Below, in pieces: positions 8,585 to 18,569 of a DNA stretch of 32,272 nucleotides. The translations under genes and the position numbers were made by a program. How positions within the stretch are numbered: position 1 is the first letter of the stretch; each line of letters opens with the position of its first letter. The notes beneath the pieces are model-generated. The model searched no databases. It was not told the origin of the DNA and saw only the letters and a program-made list of their open reading frames with translations. Origin of the DNA: Deltaproteobacteria bacterium (GTDB lineage: Bacteria; Bdellovibrionota_C; UBA2361; OMII01); assembly GCA_947467385.1 (NCBI GenBank), contig CANIHJ010000016.1, positions 1 through 32,272 of the forward strand, written 5' to 3'.

Positions 8585-10555
8585 AACCTTCTCTTTGACC
8601 AGCTTGCCCGTGAAGCCGAACTTCTCGGCAAGCAGCTCGCCCGGTGCGGAGGCTCCGTAGTGATCGATCCCCACAGCAAGTACATCTGCTCCGAGGATGG
8701 ACTTCCAGCCCAGGGTCGAGCCAGCCTCTATCACTGCAGTACGGACCCCTACAGGGAAGAGCGATGCGCGATAGGCCTCTGGCTGCTTTTTGAAGAGCTC
8801 GGCGCACGGTATCGAAACGACTTGAGTCGGCACGCCCTCGGCCTCAAGCATCCCTGCTGCCTCAACAGCTGTGCTGACCTCGGAACCCGTCGCAGCAAGC
8901 ACAAGCTTCGGCTGGGCACACTCCTTAACGACATACGCCCCTTTCAGGACATCATCCGGCGAAAAGGCTGCCGGACGCGCCAATGCTGGCAGGTTCTGGC
9001 GGCTGAAGATGAGCGTGCTCGGCCCATGCTTGTGGGTGAGCGCTGCGTAGTAGCTCATCGCAACCTCTAGCCCATCAGCCGGACGGAACACGAGCAGGTT
9101 CGGAATGAGCCGCAGGCTCATAATGTGCTCAATCGGCTCGTGCGTGGGCCCATCCTCTCCGACCCAGAAACTGTCGTGGGTGAAGACGTAAAGCGCCTGC
9201 AGGTGCGATATCGCGCCCACCCGCATAGCCGGACGCATATAGTCCGAGAACACCAGGAAGGTCGCCGTGTATGGAATCCACGCCTGTGTGTAGGCGAGCC
9301 CGTTCGCGAGCGAGCCCATCGCGTGCTCTCGCACGCCAAAGTGAATGTTCTTGCCCTCAAAGCTGCCGTGGTTGATGTCGCCGCCACCCTTGATATAGGT
9401 CTTGGTCGAGGGATCAAGGTCCGCCGATCCCCCGACAAAGCCGGGAACGTGCTTCGCAATAACCTGTATCGCGTTGCCAGAGAGGTTGCGGGTTGCGTCC
9501 TTCTTGGGCTCCTTGAAGGCTGCAAGCAGCTCATCCTTGAGCTTCGGGCTAATCTCTCGCGCCAACTGGCTGTCAAGCTGCCGAGCAAGGTCCGGCTGAG
9601 CCTTTCTCCAGCTCTCATAGCGCGACTTCCACGAATTGCACTCTTGGACCTTCTTCTCGACAGCCGCGGCGATGAATGCCTGCACGTCGTCGGGCACAAG
9701 GAACTGCGCATCCTCCGGCCAGCCAAGGCCCTTCTTGGTTGCCTTAACCTCGTCGGGTCCAAGGGGCGCACCGTGCGCCTCGTGCGTATTCTTCTTGTTT
9801 GGGCTCCCGAAGCCAAGCACGGACTTGCAGCAGATCAGGCTCGGCTTGCCGCGCTGGGCAAGCGCCTTGTCGAGGCACGCCGCAACCTCAGCCATATTGT
9901 GCCCATCGCACGATTGCACGAACCAGCCATAGGCCTCATAGCGCTTGGCGACCGACTCGGTGAAGCACACCTCGGTTTCCCCCGCGAGCGAGATCTTATT
10001 GTCGTCGTACATGTACACGAGGTTATCGAGCTGCAGGTGCCCAGCCAGCGAAGCAGCCTCGGCAGCAACGCCCTCCATGAGGTCGCCGTCACTCACCAGC
10101 GTGAACACCCGATAGTTGAAGAGGTCAGCCCCATAGCGCGCAGCGAGCATTTTGCCCGACAGCGCCAACCCGACGCTGTTTGCCGCCCCCTGCCCAAGCG
10201 GGCCGGTCGTGCACTCAACACCAGGTGTCATGCCGAACTCCGGATGCCCCGGCGTCATGCTCTCCCACTGGCGGAACGACTGGATCTGGCTCATCGGAAG
10301 GTCGTAGCCAAACAGGTTGAGCATCGAGTACAGGACCATGCAGCCATGGCCCGCCGAAAGCACAAACCGGTCGCGGTTTATCCAGCCCGGATCCTTTGGG
10401 TTGAAGCGCAGGTAGTTCGACCACAGGACCGAAGTGAAATCAGCCGCTCCGAGGGGAAGACCCGGATGGCCGCTATTTGCCTTCTGGATGGCGTCTATTG
10501 AAAGCGTGCGCACGTTCGTCGCGAGGCGCTGAAGGTTCTTAAGATCAAGGCTCAT
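8564..10555 (-). CDS. tkt: Transketolase
   Basis: Thiamine-diphosphate enzyme that moves two-carbon units between sugar phosphates in the pentose phosphate pathway. The 663 residues are the same length as E. coli TktA. It shows SGHPGLPLGAA at 28-38 with the conserved His30, the GPLGQG segment at 118-123, the ThDP motif starting GDGDLMEG-like at 155-162 and ending at DDNKISL, and the HEAHGAPLG loop; the pyrimidine-domain glutamate lies in FGVREHAMG. An AAGGAG ribosome site lies 7 nt before the ATG. It follows the thioredoxin-fold gene by 24 nt on the same strand and is probably co-transcribed with it. Nothing unusual is seen. Confidence 0.97.
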   Translation of the reverse strand: MSLDLKNLQRLATNVRTLSIDAIQKANSGHPGLPLGAADFTSVLWSNYLRFNPKDPGWINRDRFVLSAGHGCMVLYSMLNLFGYDLPMSQIQSFRQWESMTPGHPEFGMTPGVECTTGPLGQGAANSVGLALSGKMLAARYGADLFNYRVFTLVSDGDLMEGVAAEAASLAGHLQLDNLVYMYDDNKISLAGETEVCFTESVAKRYEAYGWFVQSCDGHNMAEVAACLDKALAQRGKPSLICCKSVLGFGSPNKKNTHEAHGAPLGPDEVKATKKGLGWPEDAQFLVPDDVQAFIAAAVEKKVQECNSWKSRYESWRKAQPDLARQLDSQLAREISPKLKDELLAAFKEPKKDATRNLSGNAIQVIAKHVPGFVGGSADLDPSTKTYIKGGGDINHGSFEGKNIHFGVREHAMGSLANGLAYTQAWIPYTATFLVFSDYMRPAMRVGAISHLQALYVFTHDSFWVGEDGPTHEPIEHIMSLRLIPNLLVFRPADGLEVAMSYYAALTHKHGPSTLIFSRQNLPALARPAAFSPDDVLKGAYVVKECAQPKLVLAATGSEVSTAVEAAGMLEAEGVPTQVVSIPCAELFKKQPEAYRASLFPVGVRTAVIEAGSTLGWKSILGADVLAVGIDHYGASAPGELLAEKFGFTGKLVKEKVAAWLKA

Positions 10556-10579
10556 ACATTTCTCCTTTTTGATACTGAG

Positions 10580-11137
10580 TTAGGGGCGCTTCCACTTTAT
10601 GGAGCAGCCCAGCGGGTGAACGAAAGCAGGGCTTGGAGTCCTGCCTTCGAGCACGGACACGATCGCCTGAGACAGGTAATCCTTGGTCACCTTTGAGGGA
10701 TCCCGCGGGCTGTCGTTTATCGTGCCGTGATAGGCAAGCTTACCCTGGCTGTCGAAGACGTAGAACTCCGGCGTGCACGCTGCGTCAAACGCCTTCGCAA
10801 CCGACTGCGACTCGTCATAGAGATACGGATACGGCAATGCCATCGCCGCTGCCTTTTCGCGCATCTTGTCGAAGCTGTCCTCGGCATATTGAATCGCGTC
10901 GTTGCTGCTAATGGCAACTGTCTTGAGCCCGTCCTTCTCAAGGCGCCGAACGATCTCTATAAGCATGTCCTCGCTGCCCTTCACGTACGGGCAGTGGTTG
11001 CACAGGAAGGCGACGAGCGCAGCTTTTGCGCCCTTGAGGTAGTCGGAGCCTAGCGAGCCGCCTGCGGCGTTGGGCAGCGTAAAAGTGGGCAAGGCGCTTC
11101 CTAAGGCGAATCGCTCACTCGACATCTCTCGTTGCAT
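10580..11137 (-). CDS. Thioredoxin-fold redoxin (AhpC/TSA-like, CxxC)
   Basis: A cytosolic peroxiredoxin-like thiol protein of the small family with a CNHCPY motif. With the start at 11137 it has 185 residues: redox pair Cys46 and Cys49 (CNHCPYVKGSE), TVAISSND in the middle, a YLYDESQSVAKAF segment and the cis-proline loop CTPEFYVFD. I prefer this start over the upstream ATG at 11209 because GAGGAAG lies 7 nt before it and the extra 24 residues look like non-coding sequence. Family members are annotated as thiol-disulfide oxidoreductases or redoxins with no defined partner. There is no signal peptide, so it should act in the cytoplasm. It is upstream of tkt by 24 nt. Confidence 0.88.
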   Translation of the reverse strand: MQREMSSERFALGSALPTFTLPNAAGGSLGSDYLKGAKAALVAFLCNHCPYVKGSEDMLIEIVRRLEKDGLKTVAISSNDAIQYAEDSFDKMREKAAAMALPYPYLYDESQSVAKAFDAACTPEFYVFDSQGKLAYHGTINDSPRDPSKVTKDYLSQAIVSVLEGRTPSPAFVHPLGCSIKWKRP

Positions 11138-11254
11138 TAGATCTTCCTCACTGATTATGCGCACACCACCACGCTGGCCGTCACATAGGGCGCGGAGTCG
11201 TGCGCGCACATGCGACTGGGCCTAGCCTTGCTTTTCAAGCGGCGCCGACGCTGC

Positions 11255-12097
11255 CTACTTCGCCGGAAGCGGATGGCGCGAATGCTTGCGGAGAAACTTC
11301 TCAACCTCTTCCGAAAACCATTCAGGATGCTCGATCATCGGAGCGTGTCCGCAGTTCTTGATTGAGACGAGCGTTGAATTCGGGATGAGCTTGTGGAACA
11401 TCTCGGCGACCTCCATCGTGGTCACCTGGTCGTCCTCCCCCCATAACAGGAGGGTTGGGGCCTTCACCTGGCACAGGACGTCCTTCAGGTTGTCCTTCTT
11501 CGCGCTGCGGGCCGCGTGAATGAGGTTCAGCACGTTTGACCGGTCGTTGAGTATGGTCACAATCTCAGAGACTGCCTCCTCGGTGATGAATTCCGGCTTG
11601 GAGAAGACCTTCGCCATATGCTCAAGCACGAACTCACGCCCCGGCCGGACCGGCAGCGAATCAACGGAATGCTCATACAGGCCGCTCGTGGCGGTCAGGA
11701 TGAGGCAATCAACGAGCTCGGGCGCACCTAGATAGAGCCGAAGTGCGACATGACCTCCGAGAGAGTTTCCGCACAGAGTTGTGGGGTGCACCTTGCGGGT
11801 TCGCAGGAAGTACTCGGTGTAGAGCGCGAGCGACTTCACCTTGACCTCCGACCGGTGCGCTGTCAGCAACGGAAAGCTCAGCGCAAGGGCCTTAGAGTAC
11901 TGACCCATAAGGGGCTGGACAGAATCCCAGTTGGAGAGAGCGCCGAATAGCCCATGCAGGAGAACCATCTCCGGCCCCTCCTGTCCCATCTCCACAGTCT
12001 TGAACTCCGGCTCCTGCTCACGCTTGAGCCAGAGCGGATCGACCGAACCCAATTTAGGAAGGGTATCTTTGACGAACTGAAATATATTTTTAGCCAT
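11255..12097 (-). CDS. Alpha/beta-fold hydrolase
   Basis: Serine hydrolase of the alpha/beta superfamily, substrate unknown. With the start at 12097 it has 280 residues: oxyanion region VLLHGLFGALSNW at 45-57, nucleophile elbow GNSLGG with Ser112, acid in LLWGEDDQV (Asp223, possibly Asp222) and His251 in NCGHAPMIEHP. The triad is complete. An N-terminal 30-residue segment (MAKNIFQFVKDTLPKLG and on) precedes the fold and has no recognised motif. A start 99 bases upstream (12196) would add 33 residues; I judge those non-coding. The overall pattern resembles lipase/esterase or C-C hydrolase relatives such as MhpC, but specificity cannot be assigned. It lies 117 nt upstream of the redoxin gene. 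Confidence 0.85.
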   Translation of the reverse strand: MAKNIFQFVKDTLPKLGSVDPLWLKREQEPEFKTVEMGQEGPEMVLLHGLFGALSNWDSVQPLMGQYSKALALSFPLLTAHRSEVKVKSLALYTEYFLRTRKVHPTTLCGNSLGGHVALRLYLGAPELVDCLILTATSGLYEHSVDSLPVRPGREFVLEHMAKVFSKPEFITEEAVSEIVTILNDRSNVLNLIHAARSAKKDNLKDVLCQVKAPTLLLWGEDDQVTTMEVAEMFHKLIPNSTLVSIKNCGHAPMIEHPEWFSEEVEKFLRKHSRHPLPAK

Positions 12098-12224
12098 GAA
12101 GGGCCTAACTACCGCACAATGCTCGGAGCCGTTCCTGTTAAAGCGAGTCGTTGCCCCAAGTCTCTGTTGCTCGGACGCCGCATCTGTACCCGACATGTCT
12201 CGAATAAGAATCGGGATAAATGCA

Positions 12225-12254
12225 TTAATAGTATATCCCCTCCCTACGTGTAAA
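12225..12254 (-). promoter_or_regulatory. Candidate sigma70 promoter for the alpha/beta hydrolase
   Basis: On the minus strand TTTACA (12254-12249, five of six to the -35 consensus) is followed after 18 nt by TATTAA (12230-12225, four of six), in a locally A/T-rich patch with overlapping TATACT and TACTAT alternatives at shorter spacing. It would give a leader of about 120 nt. Plausible but not proven. Confidence 0.35.
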
Positions 12255-12387
12255 TACGCTGGGAAACTAAGCGGTTAGGATATTTCGCGCTCGTTAGTTA
12301 TTGGCAAGGCCAGCAGCACTAGAATCAACCAGTGTCAGCATCCTCGGAAGACGCGCAAGATGGCGCCGATACTCATGTTTTCTTTGG

Positions 12388-14319
<1,932 letters not shown>

Positions 14320-14362
14320 CTCAGCTCTCCAGCTTGTCCCTTATCCCGCGGCGTATCGCCGA

Positions 14363-16687
14363 CTAGTCCTCTTTCACGCTCGCGCCAACGAGCTCGTCGC
14401 GCGAGTACACCTTTGCTCCCTTCAGCGCACGGTGCCCTTTTGTAACCTCAGACAGCGGCACATCCTTCACCTTGCCTGACTTGAGGTTGAGAAGCAGCGT
14501 CCCCTTCATTTTGGCAGACCGCACGCCACAGCAAGCCACAAGGGTGTCCTTATCGCGGACGCTCATGAGCGACACTCCCACGGCTGCCGAGTCCCGAACA
14601 GGGATCTCATCCTTGCTGAAGGCAAGCCCCGATCCGTCCTGGGTCAAAAACACCATCATTGGCGCAAGCGGCTCAACAGCCGCCAGAAACTCACCATCTC
14701 GCAGCTTCATGACCCGGCGCCCAATGCGCTTCGTGAGAGAGATATCGCTCATAGTAAGGGCGAATCCTGTGCCCTGGTGGCCGACGAGCACGAGCGTGTC
14801 GCCGTCCTTAAGCACCCTGTCCGCAAGCTGCGTGGTGGATGTCCCACTGAGAGAAAGCTGCCCCTGCGCCGTGCCTGAGGCCGTCGCAGCCGATCCCGGT
14901 GCCGGCATGCCGAACGAGGACACGATCTTCTCGCCGTCCTTGAACTTGAGCAGCTTCTGAATCGGGGTGCCATAGCCGCTTGATGCCGGAAGATCCGACA
15001 CCTTTAGCACGAAGAGAGTGCCGAAGGTGGTGAACAGGGCGATTGAGTCGAGCGTCGTCAGGGCATGCGCCGCTAAGAGCGAGTCCCCCTCGCGCATGCG
15101 GGTTGAGGAGAGATCGTTCGTCCTGCGGATGCGCTTCACCCAGCCATCCGAGGTGACGATGGCATGAACGTCCTCTTGAACCACATACTGCGTCTCATCG
15201 AACTCGATGTCGACGTTGTCCTTGATAAGCTTCGAGCGGCGCCGATCGCCGTACTTTTCGCCGAGCGCCTCAAGGTCAGTCCTGACGATCTCCTCGATGG
15301 CGGCCCTGCTCTTGAGAATCTTGTCGATCTCCTTGACGCGCTTCTCCTTAGCTGTCAGCTCAGTCCGTATCTCGTCGATGTTCGTGCGCGAGAGCTGATA
15401 AATGCGCATATCGACCACAGCGAACGACTGAATCTCGGACAGCTTAAATCGCACGCCCAGCTTCTCGGCGGCGTCGCTGCGCCCGTCGCTCTTGCGCACG
15501 ATCTTGATCGCCTCATCGAGCGCATCGTAGACAATGACCAACCCCTCCAGGATGTGTATGCGCTCAAGGAGCTGCTTGCGCTCGAAGCTGAGCCTCTTGT
15601 GAGTGACCTCAGCGCGGAAAGCCAGGAAGTGGCGCAGGCAGTCCTTGAGCGAGAGCAATTCCGGCCGGGGCGAGCCCCCCTCCCCTGGCACAAGCGCAGT
15701 GAGGTTGACTGCGAAGTTCGACTCAAGCGGCGTGTTCTTGAACAGGTACGCCATCGCAACCTCGGCATCAGCGCCGGAGGCGAGCTCGAGCACGATGCGC
15801 ACGTCATTCGTCGACTCATCACGAACGTCGACAAGCTGCGGAAGCTTCCTGTCGATAATCAGCCCCGCTATGCGCTCAACGAGCGTCGACTTGTTCACTG
15901 CGTACGGGATAGACGAGACAACTATCGACTGCTTGCCGCGGCTCATCTCCTCAACCGCCCACTCGCCCCGCATGCGGACCGAACCGCGGCCCGTTTCGTA
16001 GATCTCCACAAGCTCGCGCTGCGAGTTGAGGATGTTACAGCCAGTCGGGAAGTCGGGACCTTTAATGATCGACGTGAGCTTAGACACCGAGAGCTCTGAA
16101 TCCTTCGAGAGCTCAACGAGCGCCTTGATGGTATCCTTAAGGTTATGCGGCGGGATGCTCGTGGCCATACCCACCGCAATTCCGGTCGCGCCGTTGACGA
16201 GCAGGTTCGGTATCCTACTGGGCAGCACCACGGGCTCAACAACAGTTCCGTCGAAGTTGTCCCTGAACGCAACAGTCTCCTCGTTAATCTCGCCGATGAC
16301 CTCAAGCGCAAGCTCGCGCAGCCGCGCCTCCGTGTAGCGGTATGCTGCCGCGTTGTCACCGTCGAGGGATCCGAAGTTGCCCTGGCCGTCGACAAGCGGA
16401 TAGCGCAGAGAGAAATCCTGGGCCATTCGCACCATCGCTTCGTAGCACGCGATATCCCCGTGCGGATGAAATCGTGCGAGCACCTCTCCGACCACGGCTG
16501 CAGACTTGCGGTGGCTGTTAGAGGGCTTGAGGTTCAGGTTATGGAGCATGGCGAAGAGGATGCGGCGCTGCACCGGCTTCAACCCATCGCGCACATCCGG
16601 CAGCGCGCGCCCCGACACGACGCTCAACGCATAGGTGAGGTAACGGTCTCGGGATTCCTGCGTCAGGCTAGTGGGAAAAGTTGCCAT
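14363..16687 (-). CDS. parC: DNA topoisomerase IV subunit A (GyrA/ParC family)
   Basis: DNA breakage-reunion subunit that pairs with ParE. With the start at 16687, chosen for its AAGGAG ribosome site 5 nt upstream, it has 774 residues. The catalytic tyrosine is Tyr118 in [11 protein letters not shown], with the ARFHPHGD and [12 protein letters not shown] blocks nearby. The C-terminal third is a beta-pinwheel without a recognisable GyrA box (QRRGGKG), which argues against gyrase and for a decatenase. The N-terminal core mixes ParC-like (CYEAMV) and GyrA-like (GNFGSLDGD) wording. Residue 79, at the position equivalent to E. coli GyrA Ser83 / ParC Ser80, is Ile (see findings). An upstream ATG at 16744 would add 19 residues and lacks a comparable ribosome site. 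Forms a parC-parE operon. Confidence 0.9.
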   Translation of the reverse strand: MATFPTSLTQESRDRYLTYALSVVSGRALPDVRDGLKPVQRRILFAMLHNLNLKPSNSHRKSAAVVGEVLARFHPHGDIACYEAMVRMAQDFSLRYPLVDGQGNFGSLDGDNAAAYRYTEARLRELALEVIGEINEETVAFRDNFDGTVVEPVVLPSRIPNLLVNGATGIAVGMATSIPPHNLKDTIKALVELSKDSELSVSKLTSIIKGPDFPTGCNILNSQRELVEIYETGRGSVRMRGEWAVEEMSRGKQSIVVSSIPYAVNKSTLVERIAGLIIDRKLPQLVDVRDESTNDVRIVLELASGADAEVAMAYLFKNTPLESNFAVNLTALVPGEGGSPRPELLSLKDCLRHFLAFRAEVTHKRLSFERKQLLERIHILEGLVIVYDALDEAIKIVRKSDGRSDAAEKLGVRFKLSEIQSFAVVDMRIYQLSRTNIDEIRTELTAKEKRVKEIDKILKSRAAIEEIVRTDLEALGEKYGDRRRSKLIKDNVDIEFDETQYVVQEDVHAIVTSDGWVKRIRRTNDLSSTRMREGDSLLAAHALTTLDSIALFTTFGTLFVLKVSDLPASSGYGTPIQKLLKFKDGEKIVSSFGMPAPGSAATASGTAQGQLSLSGTSTTQLADRVLKDGDTLVLVGHQGTGFALTMSDISLTKRIGRRVMKLRDGEFLAAVEPLAPMMVFLTQDGSGLAFSKDEIPVRDSAAVGVSLMSVRDKDTLVACCGVRSAKMKGTLLLNLKSGKVKDVPLSEVTKGHRALKGAKVYSRDELVGASVKED

Positions 16688-16776
16688 AGAACTCCTTGAA
16701 CGAAGCGGGTTGGAAGCAACGCCGTCTCCAAACGCCGTCCCCATCTCTACTACGGGACCACACGAGCTGAAATGCC

Positions 16777-16805
16777 CTTATCTTTGGCGCTTACCCGAGG
16801 GTCAA
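16777..16805 (-). promoter_or_regulatory. Sigma70-type promoter of parC-parE
   Basis: Minus-strand TTGACC (16805-16800, five of six to consensus) and GATAAG (16782-16777, four of six) are separated by exactly 17 nt. A start near 16770 gives a leader of roughly 80 nt before the parC ribosome site. Confidence 0.6.
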
Positions 16806-16829
16806 AACTCTCAGGATATTAACAGCTTA

Positions 16830-16855
16830 CCCAGAAAGCGCAATCTCCTTTGCGC
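16830..16855 (-). terminator. Hairpin after the NagA-like gene
   Basis: Read on the minus strand, GCGCAA (16855-16850) pairs with TTGCGC (16843-16838) around a 6-nt loop, followed by TTTCTGGG. It begins 4 nt after the NagA-like stop and lies upstream of the parC promoter, so it would insulate the two units. The T run is short. Confidence 0.45.
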
Positions 16856-16859
16856 CGAT

Positions 16860-17903
16860 TTATGGGTTGCTCTGTTCGTGCTCCGAGAAGCTAGAGAGGT
16901 CTGGGAACCGGTCAATGCGCTTGAGCGCGCTCGACATGAAATCAAGGGGTATCGTAGTCGCACCCGGCAGGATCGCCTCATCAGGAACGGCTTTCATCGA
17001 CGCAAGCACTTCGAGGCACTGGCTAATCGTCAGGTAAGAGCCAGTAAGCGGAAAGGTCCTTATCTGGCCGCTCGAGTCCGGGCCGATATCGACGGGCTCG
17101 CCGCCGAACTCATAGCGGCCTGCAGGGGCCCCGGCGAATGCGGAGCCATCGCTAACCCAGATAGTGCGATTCGGCTTACGCGACTCGACCATGATAAACG
17201 CGTACTTGATGAAGTTACGGTCAACATGCACTCCGTCAGGAATAATCATCACAAAGGCATTGGGGTCAAGCAACTGAGCCGCCACCTCCATGTTCTTGCG
17301 GTGATCCGGCGGCTCCTCCTTCGACCAGGCGTTCCCGGCGTGGGTTACACCTGTTGCACCCGCCGCAAACGCATCCTCGATCTGGGACACCACTGCGTTG
17401 TGGTGCCCGATTGAGACAACCACCCCCATGCGGGCTATCTGCTCGATGAACGGAGCAGCACCGCGAATCGCAGGAGACACGGTCATCAGGACAACTTTTC
17501 CATCCGAGGCGTCGAAGAAGCGCCTGAACAGTCCGATATCGGCCTCCTCTCTCACCAGGTGCTTCGGGTGTGCGCCCCTCGTCGCAACCGAGAAGAAGGG
17601 GCCTTCGAGGTGAATGCCCATGATGGGCTCTCCCCACGGCTGCTTCATCGCGTCGGCAATCAGCCGAACGTTGTGGATCATGGATTCTGGAGATGAGGTT
17701 ATTAGGGTGGCGAGGTAGCGGCGCGTGCCAGCAGCGACGAGCCCCTCGGTGGCCCGGCGAACCTGGTCAAGCGTGAGGCTTTCGGAGGAAAAATTGACGA
17801 CCTCGGCAGCGGCGCCGGCCCGCGCCGGAAGGGTGAGTCCGTTAACGTGCAGGTCAACGAGGTTCCTACGATTGGGTGAGCTGGGATGGGGGAAATTGAG
17901 CAT
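16860..17903 (-). CDS. nagA: N-acetylglucosamine-6-phosphate deacetylase-like amidohydrolase
   Basis: Amidohydrolase-superfamily enzyme most like NagA, which deacetylates GlcNAc-6-phosphate during amino-sugar and murein recycling. The active-site set is visible in order: Glu100 in GIHLEGPF, His167 in SIGHHNA, His188 in THAGNAW (NagA usually THLFNAM), His226 in PDGVHVD and the catalytic Asp252 in VSDGSAFAG. At 347 residues it is shorter than typical NagA (about 380). It starts almost directly at the first barrel strand (LVDLHVNG at 15-22), lacking most of the N-terminal beta-sandwich strand region, and it lacks the usual C-terminal ending with a GxIxxGxxADLV pattern. Catalytic residues are kept, so an active but divergent enzyme is likely. 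No other amino-sugar genes are nearby. Confidence 0.8.
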   Translation of the reverse strand: MLNFPHPSSPNRRNLVDLHVNGLTLPARAGAAAEVVNFSSESLTLDQVRRATEGLVAAGTRRYLATLITSSPESMIHNVRLIADAMKQPWGEPIMGIHLEGPFFSVATRGAHPKHLVREEADIGLFRRFFDASDGKVVLMTVSPAIRGAAPFIEQIARMGVVVSIGHHNAVVSQIEDAFAAGATGVTHAGNAWSKEEPPDHRKNMEVAAQLLDPNAFVMIIPDGVHVDRNFIKYAFIMVESRKPNRTIWVSDGSAFAGAPAGRYEFGGEPVDIGPDSSGQIRTFPLTGSYLTISQCLEVLASMKAVPDEAILPGATTIPLDFMSSALKRIDRFPDLSSFSEHEQSNP

Positions 17904-17936
17904 ACTCGCCGGATTCAGGCCTTGTTGGACGCAATA

Positions 17937-17989
17937 ATACTGGGTCGCCGTGTGAATAAGCTAGGGATAGGGCAGAAAAGGCCCAGTAT
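17937..17989. repeat. Spaced inverted repeat upstream of the NagA-like gene
   Basis: ATACTGGG (17937-17944) and CCCAGTAT (17982-17989) are exact reverse complements 37 nt apart. The left arm overlaps a TATTAT sequence on the minus strand (17939-17934), about 30 nt before the NagA-like start, that could be its -10 element. A looping operator or a long stem are both possible. Confidence 0.4.
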
Positions 17990-18035
17990 CCTCCCCCAAA
18001 AAGACCTATAACGCCCCATACCGACAAGGAATACC

Positions 18036-18132
18036 GGCTTGGCGGGAAGCCATGGACTGACTCGGGTTACCCCGATGGCTTTTCGGGCTGGCCCGAAGGT
18101 GGCAGTATTCTCTGCGGGTCGGCGATCGACCC
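18036..18132 (+). other. Run of five adjacent hairpins before the lipoprotein gene
   Basis: Successive short stems: GGCTT/AAGCC (18036-18040/18047-18051), TCGGG/CCCGA (18062-18066/18071-18075), TTCGGGC/GCCCGAA (18082-18088/18091-18097, 2-nt centre), GCAG/CTGC (18102-18105/18112-18115) and GGGTCG/CGACCC (18116-18121/18127-18132). They end 36 nt before the lipoprotein ATG. A structured leader RNA, a small RNA, or a regulator site around the TTCGGGC palindrome are all possible; I recognise no known RNA family in it. Confidence 0.45.
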
Positions 18133-18168
18133 AAGCAACTTCCACACTGTATTGAGGACAAACGATAC

Positions 18169-18534
18169 ATGAAGCGCACAAAGACAATCAGCCTTATCAC
18201 CCTCGCACTCGTTTTCTCGGCCTGCGGGCAAAGGACGAACCACTCCCCCATGCCGTCCATTCCGGACGAGGCTAAGGCTTCGATGAACAAGCCAGTAAAC
18301 TGTCCGACTGCCAGGGCGGACATCAAGACGCTTGAGGACGAGAAAGCCTCGGTAGCGAAGCAGGCTATTGCAGGCATCCGCTCAGTGATTCCGTTTGCCG
18401 CAGCCAGCGGCCTCCTCTTGGGTGACTACCAGGATCGCGTAGATGTCGCGACCGGCGAGTACAATGCCGACCTGCAGGCCAAGATCGACCAGATCCGGGG
18501 GGAGTGCGGCATCACAGAGGTTATCGCTGACTAG
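18169..18534 (+). CDS. Small putative lipoprotein of unknown function
   Basis: I do not recognise a family. The 121 residues open with a basic signal sequence (MKRTKTISLITLALVF) and a lipobox-like FSAC, putting the lipidated Cys at residue 19; Phe at the -3 position is unusual, so lipidation is likely but not certain. The mature part has a proline-rich spacer, then an acidic helical region (CPTARADIKTLEDEKASVAKQ), a hydrophobic stretch with VIPFAAASGLLLG near 72-84 that could be a short membrane-inserting helix, and a second helix (YNADLQAKIDQIRGEC). Two more cysteines (Cys44 and near the C-terminus) could form a periplasmic disulfide. A GAGGA site lies upstream. It is 35 nt ahead of tmk, so may share a transcript with it. 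Confidence 0.7.
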   Translation: MKRTKTISLITLALVFSACGQRTNHSPMPSIPDEAKASMNKPVNCPTARADIKTLEDEKASVAKQAIAGIRSVIPFAAASGLLLGDYQDRVDVATGEYNADLQAKIDQIRGECGITEVIAD

Positions 18535-18569
18535 ATTGCTTCCTGCGTTGCAGTATCGCAAAGGACCGC

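Noticed and set aside
9125-10501. Long plus-strand open frame opposite transketolase
   Set aside because: It is the antisense of a well-conserved enzyme with every motif intact; GC-rich DNA produces such frames by chance.
11154-11159. CATAAT on the minus strand before the redoxin gene as a -10 element
   Set aside because: The transcription start would fall inside the AGGAAG ribosome site and no -35 is present.
18080-18110. Resemblance of GGCCCGAAGGTGGCAG to the core of bacterial signal recognition particle RNA
   Set aside because: The conserved TCAGG and GGAAGG tetraloop context is missing and the surrounding bases do not form the single long hairpin of 4.5S RNA.
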